From DASXYG01 sp036502625 (GTDB taxonomy: Bacteria; Actinomycetota; Actinomycetes; Streptosporangiales; Streptosporangiaceae), in the NCBI GenBank assembly GCA_036502625.1, contig DASXYG010000005.1, positions 1-64,000 of the forward strand: a stretch of DNA of 64,000 nt. Reading direction: 5' to 3'. This document shows, one piece after another, positions 53,194 to 61,588 of the stretch. The notes beneath the pieces are model-generated. The model did no database searches and had not been told where the DNA came from. It saw only the letters and a list, made by a program, of their open reading frames with translations. Made by a program: the position numbers and the translations under genes. Positions within the stretch are counted from its first letter, which is position 1; every line of letters begins with the position of its first letter.

Positions 53194-53607
53194 TCAGGTG
53201 ACGATGGGGAGCTCGCCGTCGCGCCCCGTGTCGGCGTTGACCAGGGAGTTCGCGGCGTTCACCAGGTAGCCCCACAGCATGGCCTCCAGCTCCGGGGCCA
53301 GCTCGAGGTCGTCGACGGCGTCGCGCATGTGGCGCAGCCAGGCGTCGCGCTCGGTGAAGCCGATGCGGAACGGCATGTGGCGCATCCGCAGGCGGGGGTG
53401 GCCGCGCAGGTCGTTGTACGTATGCGGGCCGCCCCAGTATTGGACGAGGAACATGCGCAGGCGTTCCTCCGCCCCCGAGAGGTCCTCCTCGGGGTAGATG
53501 GCGCGCAGCACCGGATCACCGGCGACGCCCTCGTAGAACCGGTGGACGAGCCTGCGGAAGGTCTCCTCGCCGCCGGCGGCCTCATAGAACGTGATCTCGT
53601 CGCCCAT
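53194..53607 (-). CDS. glbO: Truncated haemoglobin, group II (GlbO-like)
   Basis: A 137-residue 2-on-2 globin. FRRLVHRFYEGVAGDPVLRAIYP carries the B-helix Phe-Tyr pair, VQYWGGPHTYNDLRGHPRLRMRHMPF contains the proximal His of the heme, and AWLRHM provides the group II Trp at G8. Group II globins bind O2 tightly and are linked to oxidative chemistry in actinobacteria. The ATG at 53607 is 13 bases after the mscS-like stop, so the two genes are probably co-transcribed. Confidence 0.92.
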   Translation of the reverse strand: MGDEITFYEAAGGEETFRRLVHRFYEGVAGDPVLRAIYPEEDLSGAEERLRMFLVQYWGGPHTYNDLRGHPRLRMRHMPFRIGFTERDAWLRHMRDAVDDLELAPELEAMLWGYLVNAANSLVNADTGRDGELPIVT

Positions 53608-53620
53608 AACGTCCCTCAGC

Positions 53621-54712
53621 CTATTTGAGGTCGGTGGCGGTCAGATCCACCCGGGCGAGTTCCACGCCCTCGGCGTCGAGCGCGGCCTTCGCGCGGCGGC
53701 GCAGCTCGCGGGCGACCGCGCCCTGGTCGCCCGAGGTGGTCTTGACGACGACCCGCATCACGACGGCCGTGCCGGACATCGCCTGCACGCCCCAGACGTC
53801 GGGCTCGGAGGTGAGCCGCTTCTTCCACTCCTCGTCGCCGGCCATCTCGGCGGCGGTCTCCCTGAGCAGCGCGGAGATGCGGTCGATGTCGGCCTCGTAG
53901 GAGACGGGGAGGTCGACGACCGCGCGCGACCAGCCCTGCGACTCGTTGCCGACCCGCTTGACCTCGCCGTTTCGTACGTACCAGACCACGCCGTCGGCGT
54001 CGCGCAGGCGGGTGGTGCGCAGGGTCACGGTCTCGACGACGCCGGTGGCCTCGCCGATGTCGATCGTGTCGCCGACGCCGTACTGGTCTTCGAGCAGCAT
54101 GAAGATGCCCGACATGTAGTCCTTGACGAGGTTCTGCGCGCCGAAACCGACCGCGACCCCGACGATTCCGGCGCTGGCCAGCACCGGTGTGAGGTCCATG
54201 CCGAGGTCCTGGAGGATCATCATCGCCGCGATGCCGAAGACCACGACGGTCGCGACGCTGCGCAGCACCGAGCCGGTGGTCTGCGCGCGCTGCCGCCGCC
54301 GCTCGCTCATCAGCGCGAGCGCGCCCTCGTGGGCGGCGGCGCGGTTGCGCCTGCGCAGGCGCTCCGGCACGGTGCTCTCGCCGGCGCGCACCACCATGCG
54401 GTCGATCAGCCGGTGGGTGAACCTGCGGATGATCCAGGCGAGCACGACCACGAACAGGATCGCGCCGATGACCTTCAGCGGCGCGTCGAGGAAGTCGCGG
54501 ACGAAGCGGGCCGTGCCGCCGTCGTGCGTCATGTCGAACGTGAGCCGGCACAGCACGCCCGGGTCGTTCGAGCCGCAGGCGGACCGCATGTTGTCGGCGA
54601 CGCCCTGGGTCTCGCGGACCCGTTCCTGAAGCTGGTTCCCCCAGTCGGTGATGGTCGGCGAGCCCGACGGGGCGGGTGTCGGCGTCGATGCGAGCAGCGC
54701 GAGGATACTCAC
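53621..54712 (-). CDS. MscS-family mechanosensitive channel
   Basis: A 363-residue MscS-type channel. An N-terminal helix (ILALLAS) and an extracytoplasmic stretch with two cysteines are followed by membrane helices (VIGAILFVVVLAWIIRRF and SVATVVVFGIAAMMILQDLGM). The pore helix and beta domain begin VLASAGIVGVAVGFGAQNLVKDYMSGIFMLLEDQYGVGDTIDIG, closely matching the MscS signature. It releases solutes during hypo-osmotic shock, functionally complementing the osmoprotectant importer at 21.7-25.2 kb. The ATG at 54712 is well placed; a strong hairpin lies upstream. Confidence 0.92.
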   Translation of the reverse strand: MSILALLASTPTPAPSGSPTITDWGNQLQERVRETQGVADNMRSACGSNDPGVLCRLTFDMTHDGGTARFVRDFLDAPLKVIGAILFVVVLAWIIRRFTHRLIDRMVVRAGESTVPERLRRRNRAAAHEGALALMSERRRQRAQTTGSVLRSVATVVVFGIAAMMILQDLGMDLTPVLASAGIVGVAVGFGAQNLVKDYMSGIFMLLEDQYGVGDTIDIGEATGVVETVTLRTTRLRDADGVVWYVRNGEVKRVGNESQGWSRAVVDLPVSYEADIDRISALLRETAAEMAGDEEWKKRLTSEPDVWGVQAMSGTAVVMRVVVKTTSGDQGAVARELRRRAKAALDAEGVELARVDLTATDLK

Positions 54713-54764
54713 GGGTCGTACGGCCTCCGGGGACGGCGGATCCTGGTCAAGTCCCCCATTCTGG

Positions 54765-54795
54765 CCGATCGGGCCCGATGCTCGGACCCGATCGG
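54765..54795. terminator. Imperfect 31-base hairpin, probable terminator
   Basis: CCGATCGGG (54765-54773) pairs with CCCGATCGG (54787-54795), and inside it CCGA pairs with TCGG around a TGC loop, with one mismatch between the two stems. It lies 56 bases beyond the stop of the small gene at 54851-55141 and upstream of mscS, so it may end that transcript or act in the mscS leader. Confidence 0.55.
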
Positions 54796-54850
54796 CGCAG
54801 ACTCCGCCCAGGTCGCGGCGGTGTACGCCGCATAGCTCGGAAGATGACCG

Positions 54851-55141
54851 TCAGTCGACGGACGACTCCAGTACGCGCGCGACCTTCGTGGCCGCGCCCG
54901 CCGGGTCGTCGACGCGGTGCATTCTCTCCCCCCAGGACCACCAGAAATACCAGTCTGGTGTTTCCGAATCGCCCGAAATTGGCGCGCACGTCACGGTCTC
55001 CGAGAGACTCGATGCGCGCGGATTGACCACCCGGACGAAACTCACGCCAGTCGCGCCCTGCACAACACTCGCACGTAGACCTCTGGTGCCGAGTTGATCG
55101 GCCAGATCACGCAGATAATCGTACGAGTCGCCCTCCCCCAT
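54851..55141 (-). CDS. Small hypothetical protein beside a regulator gene
   Basis: A 96-residue protein from the ATG at 55141, which has a good GGGAGGTG ribosome binding site. The sequence (GDSYDYLRDLADQLGTRGLRASVVQGATGVSFVRVVNPRASSLSETVTC, then WYFWWSWGERMHRVDDPAGAATKVARVL) suggests an alpha/beta fold with an exposed Trp/Phe cluster. Such proteins are commonly encoded next to XRE-type regulators in actinobacteria, as here. I do not recognise a named family. No membrane segment or signal peptide is seen. Confidence 0.65.
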   Translation of the reverse strand: MGEGDSYDYLRDLADQLGTRGLRASVVQGATGVSFVRVVNPRASSLSETVTCAPISGDSETPDWYFWWSWGERMHRVDDPAGAATKVARVLESSVD

Positions 55142-55424
55142 GTGGGCGCACCTCCCTTGGCTCGGACCATTGATCATGGTCGTTGGTGTGCCGCTGCTCG
55201 TCGCGAGCCGGTGAGAACCGCTGACACCCGGCGGGTCGTCTAGGACCGGGCCGTGGGGAGGGGACGCGTTCCTCGTCGGCGGACGCTTCCGCTTTCGTCC
55301 TCTGATGATGGCTCATCCAAGCGACTTGCACGTGCAGATGCGCGGGATTTTTTCTGTCGATTTTGGTTGGCCTTCGGCCATGTGCGGGTTACCCTGCGTC
55401 AGCAGGAGGGGAAATTCGGGCTTC

Positions 55425-55450
55425 TTGATCATCTGTGTGTTAATGATCAA
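55425..55450. promoter_or_regulatory. Inverted repeat upstream of the XRE-type regulator
   Basis: TTGATCAT (55425-55432) and ATGATCAA (55443-55450) are perfect inverted copies around ten bases, 20 bases before the ATG of the regulator gene, in an AT-rich stretch (55340-55470). This is a likely autoregulatory operator; a leader hairpin is the alternative. Confidence 0.55.
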
Positions 55451-55469
55451 TTTGGGTGGGGGAAGGCGA

Positions 55470-57050
55470 ATGACGGCCGATTCCGCGGCCGTGGCCGACA
55501 ACGGTCTCACGGCACTGGAAATCGCCCGAAAGGTACGCGCACGCGGAATAGCGGACGGCTGGCCGTACGCGCGTATCGCACGGGCCATCTTCGACGAATG
55601 CGGGCCCGAACCGGGCACCTCGCGGATCAAGGCCAACCGGCTGGCGTACGGCATCACGCTGGCCGACGTCGCCGAGCAGGTCCGCGCGCTGGCCATGCGC
55701 GACGGCAAGCCGCCGCCGAAGCTCAGCGAGACGCTGCTGTCCGCGTACGAAAGCGGTTCGAAGCGGCCGGGCCCGGAATACCTCCACTACCTCTGCCTGG
55801 TCTACCGCAGCGGTCCCGCGGAACTCGGCTATCCCGTGCGGTGCCTGTGCGGCGCCGACCACGGCGCGCCGCCCGCCGACGAAGAACGGCCCCCGGGGCG
55901 GGCCGGCGCGGTGCCCGCCCCGGGGAGCCATGCCCAGACGGGCGGCCCCCCGGCGCCGGTTGCGGTCGTGCCGGACACCACGGCCGAGGCCGACGACCGG
56001 GTGCTGCGCCGCGCGCTGCTGCGCATGCTCTCCGGTGGCCAGGGCGCCACCGTCACCGACTGCCTGCTGCTGACCGGCATGGACAACGTGCGCAGGCGGC
56101 TCGACGACACCCTGTCGGCGGCCACGGTGTCCGCCCGGATGCTCGACCAATGGGAGGAGGACGTCGCCGGCCACGGCCACCGCTACCAGCGCGTTCCGCC
56201 GCTCCGGCTGCTGTGCGACGTCCTGCTGGAGCTCAGCGAGGTGAGCCGCATGTGCGCGCAGCGGCAGCCGATCGACCTCCAGGACCGCCTGTGCGGGCTG
56301 GCGGCGCGGCTGGCCGGGCTGTCCGGCGTGCTGCTGCTCGACCTCGGCGACCCGCGGCTGGCCAGGTCGTACTTCCGTACGGCCGCGGTCGCCGCCGACG
56401 AGACGGGCGACCGCGCGCTGCGCGCCTGGGTCATCGCGCGCGAGTCGCTGGTGCCGCTGTTCGGCGGCGACCCGCCGCAGGCGCTCGCGCTGGCCCGCCG
56501 CGCCCGCGACCTCGCCGGCACCACGCCGTGCGCGGCGCGCGCCATGGCCGGTGCGGTCGAGGCGCGCGCGCTGGCCGAGCTCGCCGGCCCGGTCGCGGCC
56601 GGCACACGGGCGTCCTCGGTGGTGGGGCAGGCGCGTACGGTCCTCGAGCACGCCCGCGCGGCGTACGAATCGATCCCGGCCGAGCAGCGCGCCGACACCG
56701 CGTTCGGCTACACCGAGCGCCAGCTCAACTTCCACACCGGCGACGCCCTGACCCGGCTGGGCGCCGACGGCCACGCCCGCTGGTACCTCGACGCCGCGCT
56801 GGCCGCGTACCCCGACGCCGAGATGGTCGACCGGCCGCTGATCGGGTTCGCCGTCGCCGAATGCCGGTTGTACGGCGGCGAGCCCGCGGAGGCGATGCGG
56901 CTCGCGCGGGAGGTGCTTCTCGGGGTGCCGGAGGAGCACCGGTGCGACCTCGTGCTCGGCCGCGCCCGGCGGCTGGAGCACGACATCGTGGCCCGCCACG
57001 GCGAGACCCGCGACACCCGCGACTTCCACGAGGTCGTCCGCCCCGCGTAG
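55470..57050 (+). CDS. Large XRE-like regulator with TPR-like C-terminal half
   Basis: A 526-residue protein of a type common in filamentous actinobacteria (NsdA-like or helix-turn-helix/TPR regulators). The N-terminal ~110 residues hold helix-turn-helix-like segments (SRIKANRLAYGITLADVAEQVRAL and LSETLLSAYESGSKRPGPEYLHYLC). A Pro/Ala linker follows, then helical repeats rich in Ala/Arg/Leu (LARSYFRTAAVAADETGDRALRAWVIARESL, then AARAMAGAVEARALAELAGP) that fit TPRs, which often sense peptides or partner proteins. The ATG at 55470 follows GGGGGAAGG. The target is unknown; an inverted repeat lies at the promoter. Confidence 0.7.
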   Translation: MTADSAAVADNGLTALEIARKVRARGIADGWPYARIARAIFDECGPEPGTSRIKANRLAYGITLADVAEQVRALAMRDGKPPPKLSETLLSAYESGSKRPGPEYLHYLCLVYRSGPAELGYPVRCLCGADHGAPPADEERPPGRAGAVPAPGSHAQTGGPPAPVAVVPDTTAEADDRVLRRALLRMLSGGQGATVTDCLLLTGMDNVRRRLDDTLSAATVSARMLDQWEEDVAGHGHRYQRVPPLRLLCDVLLELSEVSRMCAQRQPIDLQDRLCGLAARLAGLSGVLLLDLGDPRLARSYFRTAAVAADETGDRALRAWVIARESLVPLFGGDPPQALALARRARDLAGTTPCAARAMAGAVEARALAELAGPVAAGTRASSVVGQARTVLEHARAAYESIPAEQRADTAFGYTERQLNFHTGDALTRLGADGHARWYLDAALAAYPDAEMVDRPLIGFAVAECRLYGGEPAEAMRLAREVLLGVPEEHRCDLVLGRARRLEHDIVARHGETRDTRDFHEVVRPA

Positions 57051-57377
57051 CTACGTGGCGGGGCGGGCGGGCGCGGCGCCGACCACGGAGTCGAGCAGGC
57101 CGGGGAACCGGCGCCGCAGCTCCTCGCCGCGCAGGCGGCTGGGGCGCGCCGTGCCGTCGATGCGCGTCGAGACGAGGCCGCTCTCCCGCAGGATGCCCAT
57201 GTGGTGGGAGACCGTCGACACCTTGACGCCGACGTCGAGGGCGGTGCAGGTCGACTCCTCCACCTCGGTGAGCCGCCGCACGATGCGCAGCCGTACGGGA
57301 TCGGCGAGCGCGCGCAGCACGGTCTCCACGTGCACGGTGTCGAGGTCGGGTTGCGGGAGCAGGGTCGGCGCGTCCAT
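57051..57377 (-). CDS. ArsR-family winged-helix regulator
   Basis: A 108-residue ArsR-type repressor: VHVETVLRALADPVRLRIVRRLTEVEESTCTALDVGVKVSTVSHHMGILRESGLVSTRIDGTARPSRLRGEELRRRFPGLL is the whole winged helix. No metal-binding cysteine pair in the ELCVCD position is visible (one Cys only), so it probably senses something other than arsenic-type metals. GGAGGGG precedes the ATG at 57377. It is divergent from an MFS exporter, with three copies of a palindromic site between them. Its stop abuts the regulator gene upstream. Confidence 0.88.
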   Translation of the reverse strand: MDAPTLLPQPDLDTVHVETVLRALADPVRLRIVRRLTEVEESTCTALDVGVKVSTVSHHMGILRESGLVSTRIDGTARPSRLRGEELRRRFPGLLDSVVGAAPARPAT

Positions 57378-57401
57378 CACCCCTCCGATCGGATCGGGCT
57401 C

Positions 57402-57461
57402 TTACGATACCCGTCGTACTTCTATTACGATGTCCGTCGTAATATTCGATGACCATCGTAA
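57402..57461. promoter_or_regulatory. Three copies of an ArsR operator (TTACGA-N6-TCGTAA)
   Basis: TTACGA-N6-TCGTAC at 57402-57419, TTACGA-N6-TCGTAA at 57425-57442 (perfect) and ATTCGA-N6-TCGTAA at 57444-57461. The three 18-bp inverted repeats fill the 91-base gap between the divergent ArsR and MFS genes and so must overlap both promoters. Confidence 0.85.
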
Positions 57462-57468
57462 GGACGTC

Positions 57469-58647
57469 ATGGCGACTCTGACCTCGGCCGCACCGGACAC
57501 CTCCTGGCGTTCGCGCGCGGCCGTCCTCGCGTCCGGCACGTTCGTGGTGGGCACGGACGCGTTCGTCATCTCCGGCGTGCTGCCGTCGGTGTCCGGTTCC
57601 CTGCACGTCAGCCTGGCCGCGGCCGGGCAGCTCATCACGGTCTTCGCGCTGTCGTACGCGCTGCTCGCGCCGGTGCTCGGCACCCTCACCGCGCGCTGGT
57701 CGCGGCCGGCCGTGCTGGTCGCCGCACTGGGGGTGCTCGCGGTGGGCAACGCGGTGACCGCGCTGGGCACCGCGTACGGGATGGTGCTGGCCGCGCGGGT
57801 GATCGCGGCCGCGGGCGCCGCGCTGTACACCGCGACCGCGAGCGCGACGGCCGCGACGCTCGCCGGCGAGGCGCACCGCGGCAAGGCCATCTCCATCGTG
57901 GTGCTGGGCACGACGTCGTCGCTGGTGCTGGGCGCGCCGCTGGGCACGGCCGTCGGCGAGGCGCTCGGCTGGCGGGCCACCCTGTGGTGCGTGGCCGCGC
58001 TGGCGCTGGTCATCGCCCCGGTCGTGGCGCTGGCCCTGCCGCGCATCCGCATCGACGCGCCCACGGGGCTGCGCGCGCGGCTCGCGCCGCTGCGCGACCG
58101 GCGGATCCTGGGCGTGCTGCTGATCACGCTGGTCAGCTTCGTCGGGATCTACATCCCGTACTCCTACATCGCGGCGGTGTTCGCCCCGGCGACGGCCACC
58201 GGCGGACCGCTGTCGGTGCTGATCCTCGCGTTCGGCATCGCCGGCACGGCGGGGAACCTCACCGCGGGGCGCGCCGCCGACCGGCGCGGGCCGCGTACGG
58301 TGCTCATCGCGGCGCTGTCCGCCCTGGTCGTCGTGTTCGCGGTGATGCCGGCGCTGCGCGGCGCGTTCGCGCCCGCGCTGGTGATCACGGTGGTCTCCGG
58401 GTTCTTCTCGTTCTGCATCACCACGCCGCAGCAGCACATGATCGTCGCGCGGGCGTCCGACGGCACCCGGGCGTTGGTCACCGCGCTGTACCAGTCGGCG
58501 GCGTACCTCGCGGTCGCGCTGTCCGGCGCGGTCGGCGCGGCCGGGCTCGACATCGCCGGCGCCGGCGGGCTGCCCTGGATCGCCGCCGCGCTCGTGCTGG
58601 CCGCCCTCGTCCTGACGGTGGTCACGGGGCGCGCGCCACGGCGCTAG
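57469..58647 (+). CDS. MFS drug/solute exporter (DHA1-like)
   Basis: A 392-residue MFS exporter with about 12 helices. ASGTFVVGTDAFVISGVLPSVSGSLHVSLAAAGQLITVFALSYALLAPVLGTL resembles the AraJ/CmlR group; LTARWSRPAVL lies in the loop 2-3 region. The ATG at 57469 follows AAGGA. It is divergent from an ArsR repressor with three operators, so it is probably derepressed by its own substrate. The substrate is unknown. Its stop overlaps that of the convergent peptidase gene (58644-58647). Confidence 0.85.
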   Translation: MATLTSAAPDTSWRSRAAVLASGTFVVGTDAFVISGVLPSVSGSLHVSLAAAGQLITVFALSYALLAPVLGTLTARWSRPAVLVAALGVLAVGNAVTALGTAYGMVLAARVIAAAGAALYTATASATAATLAGEAHRGKAISIVVLGTTSSLVLGAPLGTAVGEALGWRATLWCVAALALVIAPVVALALPRIRIDAPTGLRARLAPLRDRRILGVLLITLVSFVGIYIPYSYIAAVFAPATATGGPLSVLILAFGIAGTAGNLTAGRAADRRGPRTVLIAALSALVVVFAVMPALRGAFAPALVITVVSGFFSFCITTPQQHMIVARASDGTRALVTALYQSAAYLAVALSGAVGAAGLDIAGAGGLPWIAAALVLAALVLTVVTGRAPRR

Positions 58648-60716
58648 ACGGCGAGGCCGGTGCGCGAAGCGAGGAACGACAGGGTCGTCGCGGTCAGCTC
58701 GACGGACCTGCTGACCGCGCGGCTGCTGTGGCCGACGTCGGTCTCCCGGCGGAACAGGATCGGCGCGGTGCCCGAGGTGGCGTGCTGGAGGGCCGCGCAC
58801 ATCTTGCGTGCGTGCAGCGGGTCCACCCGGGAGTCGGCGTCGAACACCGTGAACAGCGTCGCCGGGTACGCCACGCCGTCGCGCACGTGGTGGTACGGGG
58901 AGTACGACAGCAGCCAGCCGAGCTGTTCCGGGTCGTCGGCCGTGCCGTACTCGCCGTGCCAGAGCTGGCCGAGGCCGAACCGTTCGTAGCGCACCATGTC
59001 GAGCAGCGGCGCGGAGCAGACGACCGCGGCGAAGAGGTCGGGGCGCTGAGTCAGCGCGGCGCCGACCAGCAGGCCGCCGTTGCTGCCGCCGGAGATTCCG
59101 AGCCGGCCGGTGGTGGTCCAGCCGTCGGCGACGAGCTTCTCGGCGGCGGCGTGGAAGTCGTCGAAGACCCGCTGCTTGTCCGCGCGCATGCCCGCGCGGT
59201 GCCACTGCTCGCCCTCCTCGCCGCCGCCGCGCAGCCCGGCGACGGCGTACACGCCGCCCGCCTCGACCCAGGCCAGGATCGTCGCGGAGTAGCCGGGGGT
59301 CATGGAGATGCCGAAGCCGCCGTAGCCGTTGAGGACCGTCGGCGCCGGGCCGACGCGGTCTGGCCGGGAGACGACCAGCATGCGCACGGTCGTGCCGTCC
59401 GCCGAGGTGTACGCCACCTGGTCGGTGCGCACCTCCGGAAGGCGCACGCCGTCGGTCGCGGGGGCGGCCCACTGGGTGGTGGCGCCCGTACGCGCGTCGT
59501 AGTGCAGCACCCCGGCGGGGGTGCCGGTGTCGGTGTAGCCGAACCAGGCCTCGTGGCCGCCCTCGGGGCGCTCCACGATGGCGCCGATCGAGCCGAGCCC
59601 CGGGAGCGGCACCGCGCCGATGCGCGCGCCGGTGAGGAGGTCGTGCACGGTGATCTCGCTGATCGCGTGGCGGGTCCAGCCGGCGAGGAGCACGGGGCGG
59701 TCGAGGCCGCCGTCGAGGATCGCGACGTCCTCGAGGACCGCCTCGGGGTCTTCGGGGATGAGGTCGCGCCAGTTCTCCGGCCGCGGCTCGGACGGGTCGG
59801 CCACCGCGAGGCGCCCGCGTGGCGCGCCGAGGTCGGTGTGGACGTAGAGCCGTCCGTCGCGCCCGACGTGCAGGCCGGTCGCGGCGTCGACGCCCTCCTG
59901 GACGACCCGGAGGTCCGGCGACTCGGCGGCCGAGGCGTCGAGGTCGGCCAGCCAGACGTCGTCGCGGATGTCGGTGCCGCGCGAGGCGGTGAGCGTCAGC
60001 CAGCGGCCGTCGCGGCTGACGGACGCGCTGTAGTACGTCGTCTTGTCGCGGCCCTCGCCGAAGATCAGCGCGTCGTCGGACGGCGGGGTGCCGACGCGGT
60101 GCAGGTAGACGCGGCGGTGGTACTGCGCCTCGCCGTCGGGCACCAGCTCCGGCGGCAGCCGCCGGGTGTAGTAGTACGCCTTGCCGCCGGGCAGCCAGCC
60201 GATCGCGGTGTAGCGGCAGCGGTCGATCGGCCCCTCGACGCGGTCGCCGGTCGCGACGTCCATGACGTGCAGCACGGACTCCTCGTCGCCGCCCGTGGAG
60301 ACCTGGTACGCCAGCAGGCGGCCCTCCTTGTCGGGCTGCCAGGCGTCGAGGGTGGTCATGCCGGACGGGTCGAGCGCGCTCGGGTCGATCAGCGGGCGCT
60401 CGGCGCCGGTGGCGGGGTCGACGGTGTAGAGCACGGCGTGCTCCTGGCCGGCGGTGCGGCGGGTGAAGAACCGCCGCTCGCCGCGCCACACGGGCGCGCC
60501 GACGGCGCCGGTGTCGAGGAGCTCGCGCACCCGGTCGCGCAGCGCGGCGCGCCCGGGGAGGGCGGCGGCGTACGCCTGGAAGAGGTCGTCCTCGGCGGCG
60601 AGCCAGGCCTGGGTGGCGGGGGAGTCGGGGTCCTCCAGCCAGCGGTACGGGTCGGCCACCCGGTGCCCCTGGAGATCCTCGACGAGCGGCAGCCGGTCGG
60701 CGGGAGGATAGTCCAT
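58644..60716 (-). CDS. Prolyl oligopeptidase (S9A)
   Basis: A 690-residue serine peptidase cleaving peptides after proline. The N terminus (DPYRWLEDPDSPATQAWLAAED) is characteristic. A seven-bladed propeller follows, then the hydrolase domain with VLNGYGGFGISMTPGYS, LRGGGEEGEQWHRAG and the triad: Ser545 in ISGGSNGG, Asp near 625 in DADSRVDPLHARK and His near 662 in VGHSSR. It has no signal peptide, so it is cytosolic. A -10-like TAGGGT (60729-60724 on the complement) ends seven bases before the ATG at 60716, implying a leaderless mRNA. Confidence 0.95.
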   Translation of the reverse strand: MDYPPADRLPLVEDLQGHRVADPYRWLEDPDSPATQAWLAAEDDLFQAYAAALPGRAALRDRVRELLDTGAVGAPVWRGERRFFTRRTAGQEHAVLYTVDPATGAERPLIDPSALDPSGMTTLDAWQPDKEGRLLAYQVSTGGDEESVLHVMDVATGDRVEGPIDRCRYTAIGWLPGGKAYYYTRRLPPELVPDGEAQYHRRVYLHRVGTPPSDDALIFGEGRDKTTYYSASVSRDGRWLTLTASRGTDIRDDVWLADLDASAAESPDLRVVQEGVDAATGLHVGRDGRLYVHTDLGAPRGRLAVADPSEPRPENWRDLIPEDPEAVLEDVAILDGGLDRPVLLAGWTRHAISEITVHDLLTGARIGAVPLPGLGSIGAIVERPEGGHEAWFGYTDTGTPAGVLHYDARTGATTQWAAPATDGVRLPEVRTDQVAYTSADGTTVRMLVVSRPDRVGPAPTVLNGYGGFGISMTPGYSATILAWVEAGGVYAVAGLRGGGEEGEQWHRAGMRADKQRVFDDFHAAAEKLVADGWTTTGRLGISGGSNGGLLVGAALTQRPDLFAAVVCSAPLLDMVRYERFGLGQLWHGEYGTADDPEQLGWLLSYSPYHHVRDGVAYPATLFTVFDADSRVDPLHARKMCAALQHATSGTAPILFRRETDVGHSSRAVSRSVELTATTLSFLASRTGLAV

Positions 60717-60723
60717 GGGACGA

Positions 60724-60729
60724 ACCCTA
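60724..60729 (-). promoter_or_regulatory. -10 box of a leaderless prolyl oligopeptidase transcript
   Basis: On the complement, TAGGGT is followed by seven bases and ATG. There is no ribosome binding site. Confidence 0.5.
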
Positions 60730-60876
60730 CGATCTCCGCGCCGGCGGCCGTACGCGGGCCGTCCGGGTCGGTTGGGCGACGCGCTGTCGGGGGATATGGA
60801 CTGGCCATCCCGTCGCGTACACGACACACTTGTGGTATCGGAGCCCACGCGTAGCGCGTCCAATGGGAGGTTTCCC

Positions 60877-60975
60877 GTGGCGAATGTGGCATCAGTCAAC
60901 CCGACCCCCGAGGCGCTGGGCCGCATGCGCGGTCTACCTCGACAACCCGGGTTCCAAATACCAGGGGTCGTCTGA
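60877..60975 (+). CDS. 32-residue ORF coupled to the HNH endonuclease gene
   Basis: GTG 60877 has a strong ribosome binding site (GGGAGG, 60862-60870 region). It encodes 32 residues starting MANVASVNPTPEALGRMRG and rich in Pro and Gly near the end. Its TGA overlaps the ATG of the endonuclease gene (TGATG), so translation of the endonuclease probably depends on this ORF. It is a leader peptide or a small partner protein. I recognise no family. Confidence 0.5.
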   Translation: MANVASVNPTPEALGRMRGLPRQPGFQIPGVV

Positions 60976-61472
60976 TGCGCCAGGTGCTGCTGCTGAATGC
61001 GACCTACGAACCGCTCACCACGGTGCCGATCCGGCGGGCGATCGTGCTGGTCCTCTGCGACAAGGCGGAGATCGTGCACGAGGACCTCACCGGCACGGTG
61101 ATGCATTCGGCGGCCCTGGCGTTGAACGTACCCTCGGTGATCCGCCTGCGACGCTATGTGCGGGTCCCCTTTCGCAACCGCGTCCCGCTCACCCGGGGCG
61201 CGCTCATGCGACGCGACAACTACCGGTGCGCGTACTGCGGTTCGCACGCCGAGACCATTGACCACGTCATCCCGCGCAGCCGCGGCGGCCCCCACACCTG
61301 GGAGAACTGCGTCGCGTCCTGCGGGTCGTGCAACCACCGCAAGGCCGATCGGCTGCTGGAGGAGCTGGGCTGGACACTGACCGTCACCCCACGTGTGCCA
61401 CGGGGCGTCCACTGGCGGCTCGTCGGCAACGGAGATCCCCAGTGGGCGCCCTACCTCACCCGCGCCGCGTAA
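60975..61472 (+). CDS. HNH endonuclease domain protein
   Basis: A 165-residue protein highly typical of actinobacteria. The N-terminal part is VLLLNATYEPLTTVPIRRAIVLVLCDKAEIVHE. The HNH nuclease domain has CAYCG and CGSCNHRKADR as zinc-binding CxxC pairs and ETIDHVIPRSRGGPHTWENCVASC with the catalytic D-H and N. The family is nearly universal in the phylum, and its cellular role is not established; DNA repair and mobile-element roles have been suggested. It is translationally coupled to a 32-codon upstream ORF and followed by a strong terminator. Confidence 0.9.
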   Translation: MRQVLLLNATYEPLTTVPIRRAIVLVLCDKAEIVHEDLTGTVMHSAALALNVPSVIRLRRYVRVPFRNRVPLTRGALMRRDNYRCAYCGSHAETIDHVIPRSRGGPHTWENCVASCGSCNHRKADRLLEELGWTLTVTPRVPRGVHWRLVGNGDPQWAPYLTRAA

Positions 61473-61480
61473 CCGACCTC

Positions 61481-61508
61481 ACCCCGGTCCGAACGAACGG
61501 ACCGGGGT
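61481..61508. terminator. Intrinsic terminator after the HNH gene
   Basis: ACCCCGGTCCG (61481-61491) pairs perfectly with CGGACCGGGGT (61498-61508) across the loop AACGAA, giving an 11-bp GC-rich stem nine bases after the HNH stop. It has no U tract. It can also stop transcription from the convergent ketopantoate-reductase-like gene. Confidence 0.85.
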
Positions 61509-61588
61509 GTCCACGACGATCACACTGACCTCCGCCGACGGCGCACCGTGCGCGGCGTACGAGGCGCAGGTTCGCCTTCCTCGCCGCC

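Noticed and set aside
51618..53201. 527-codon open frame antisense to the GH13 gene.
   Set aside because: It lacks any recognisable domain and mirrors the codon bias of the glucosidase.
56725..60489. 1254-codon open frame on the complement, spanning several genes.
   Set aside because: It crosses four well-supported genes in other frames and is Arg-rich throughout.
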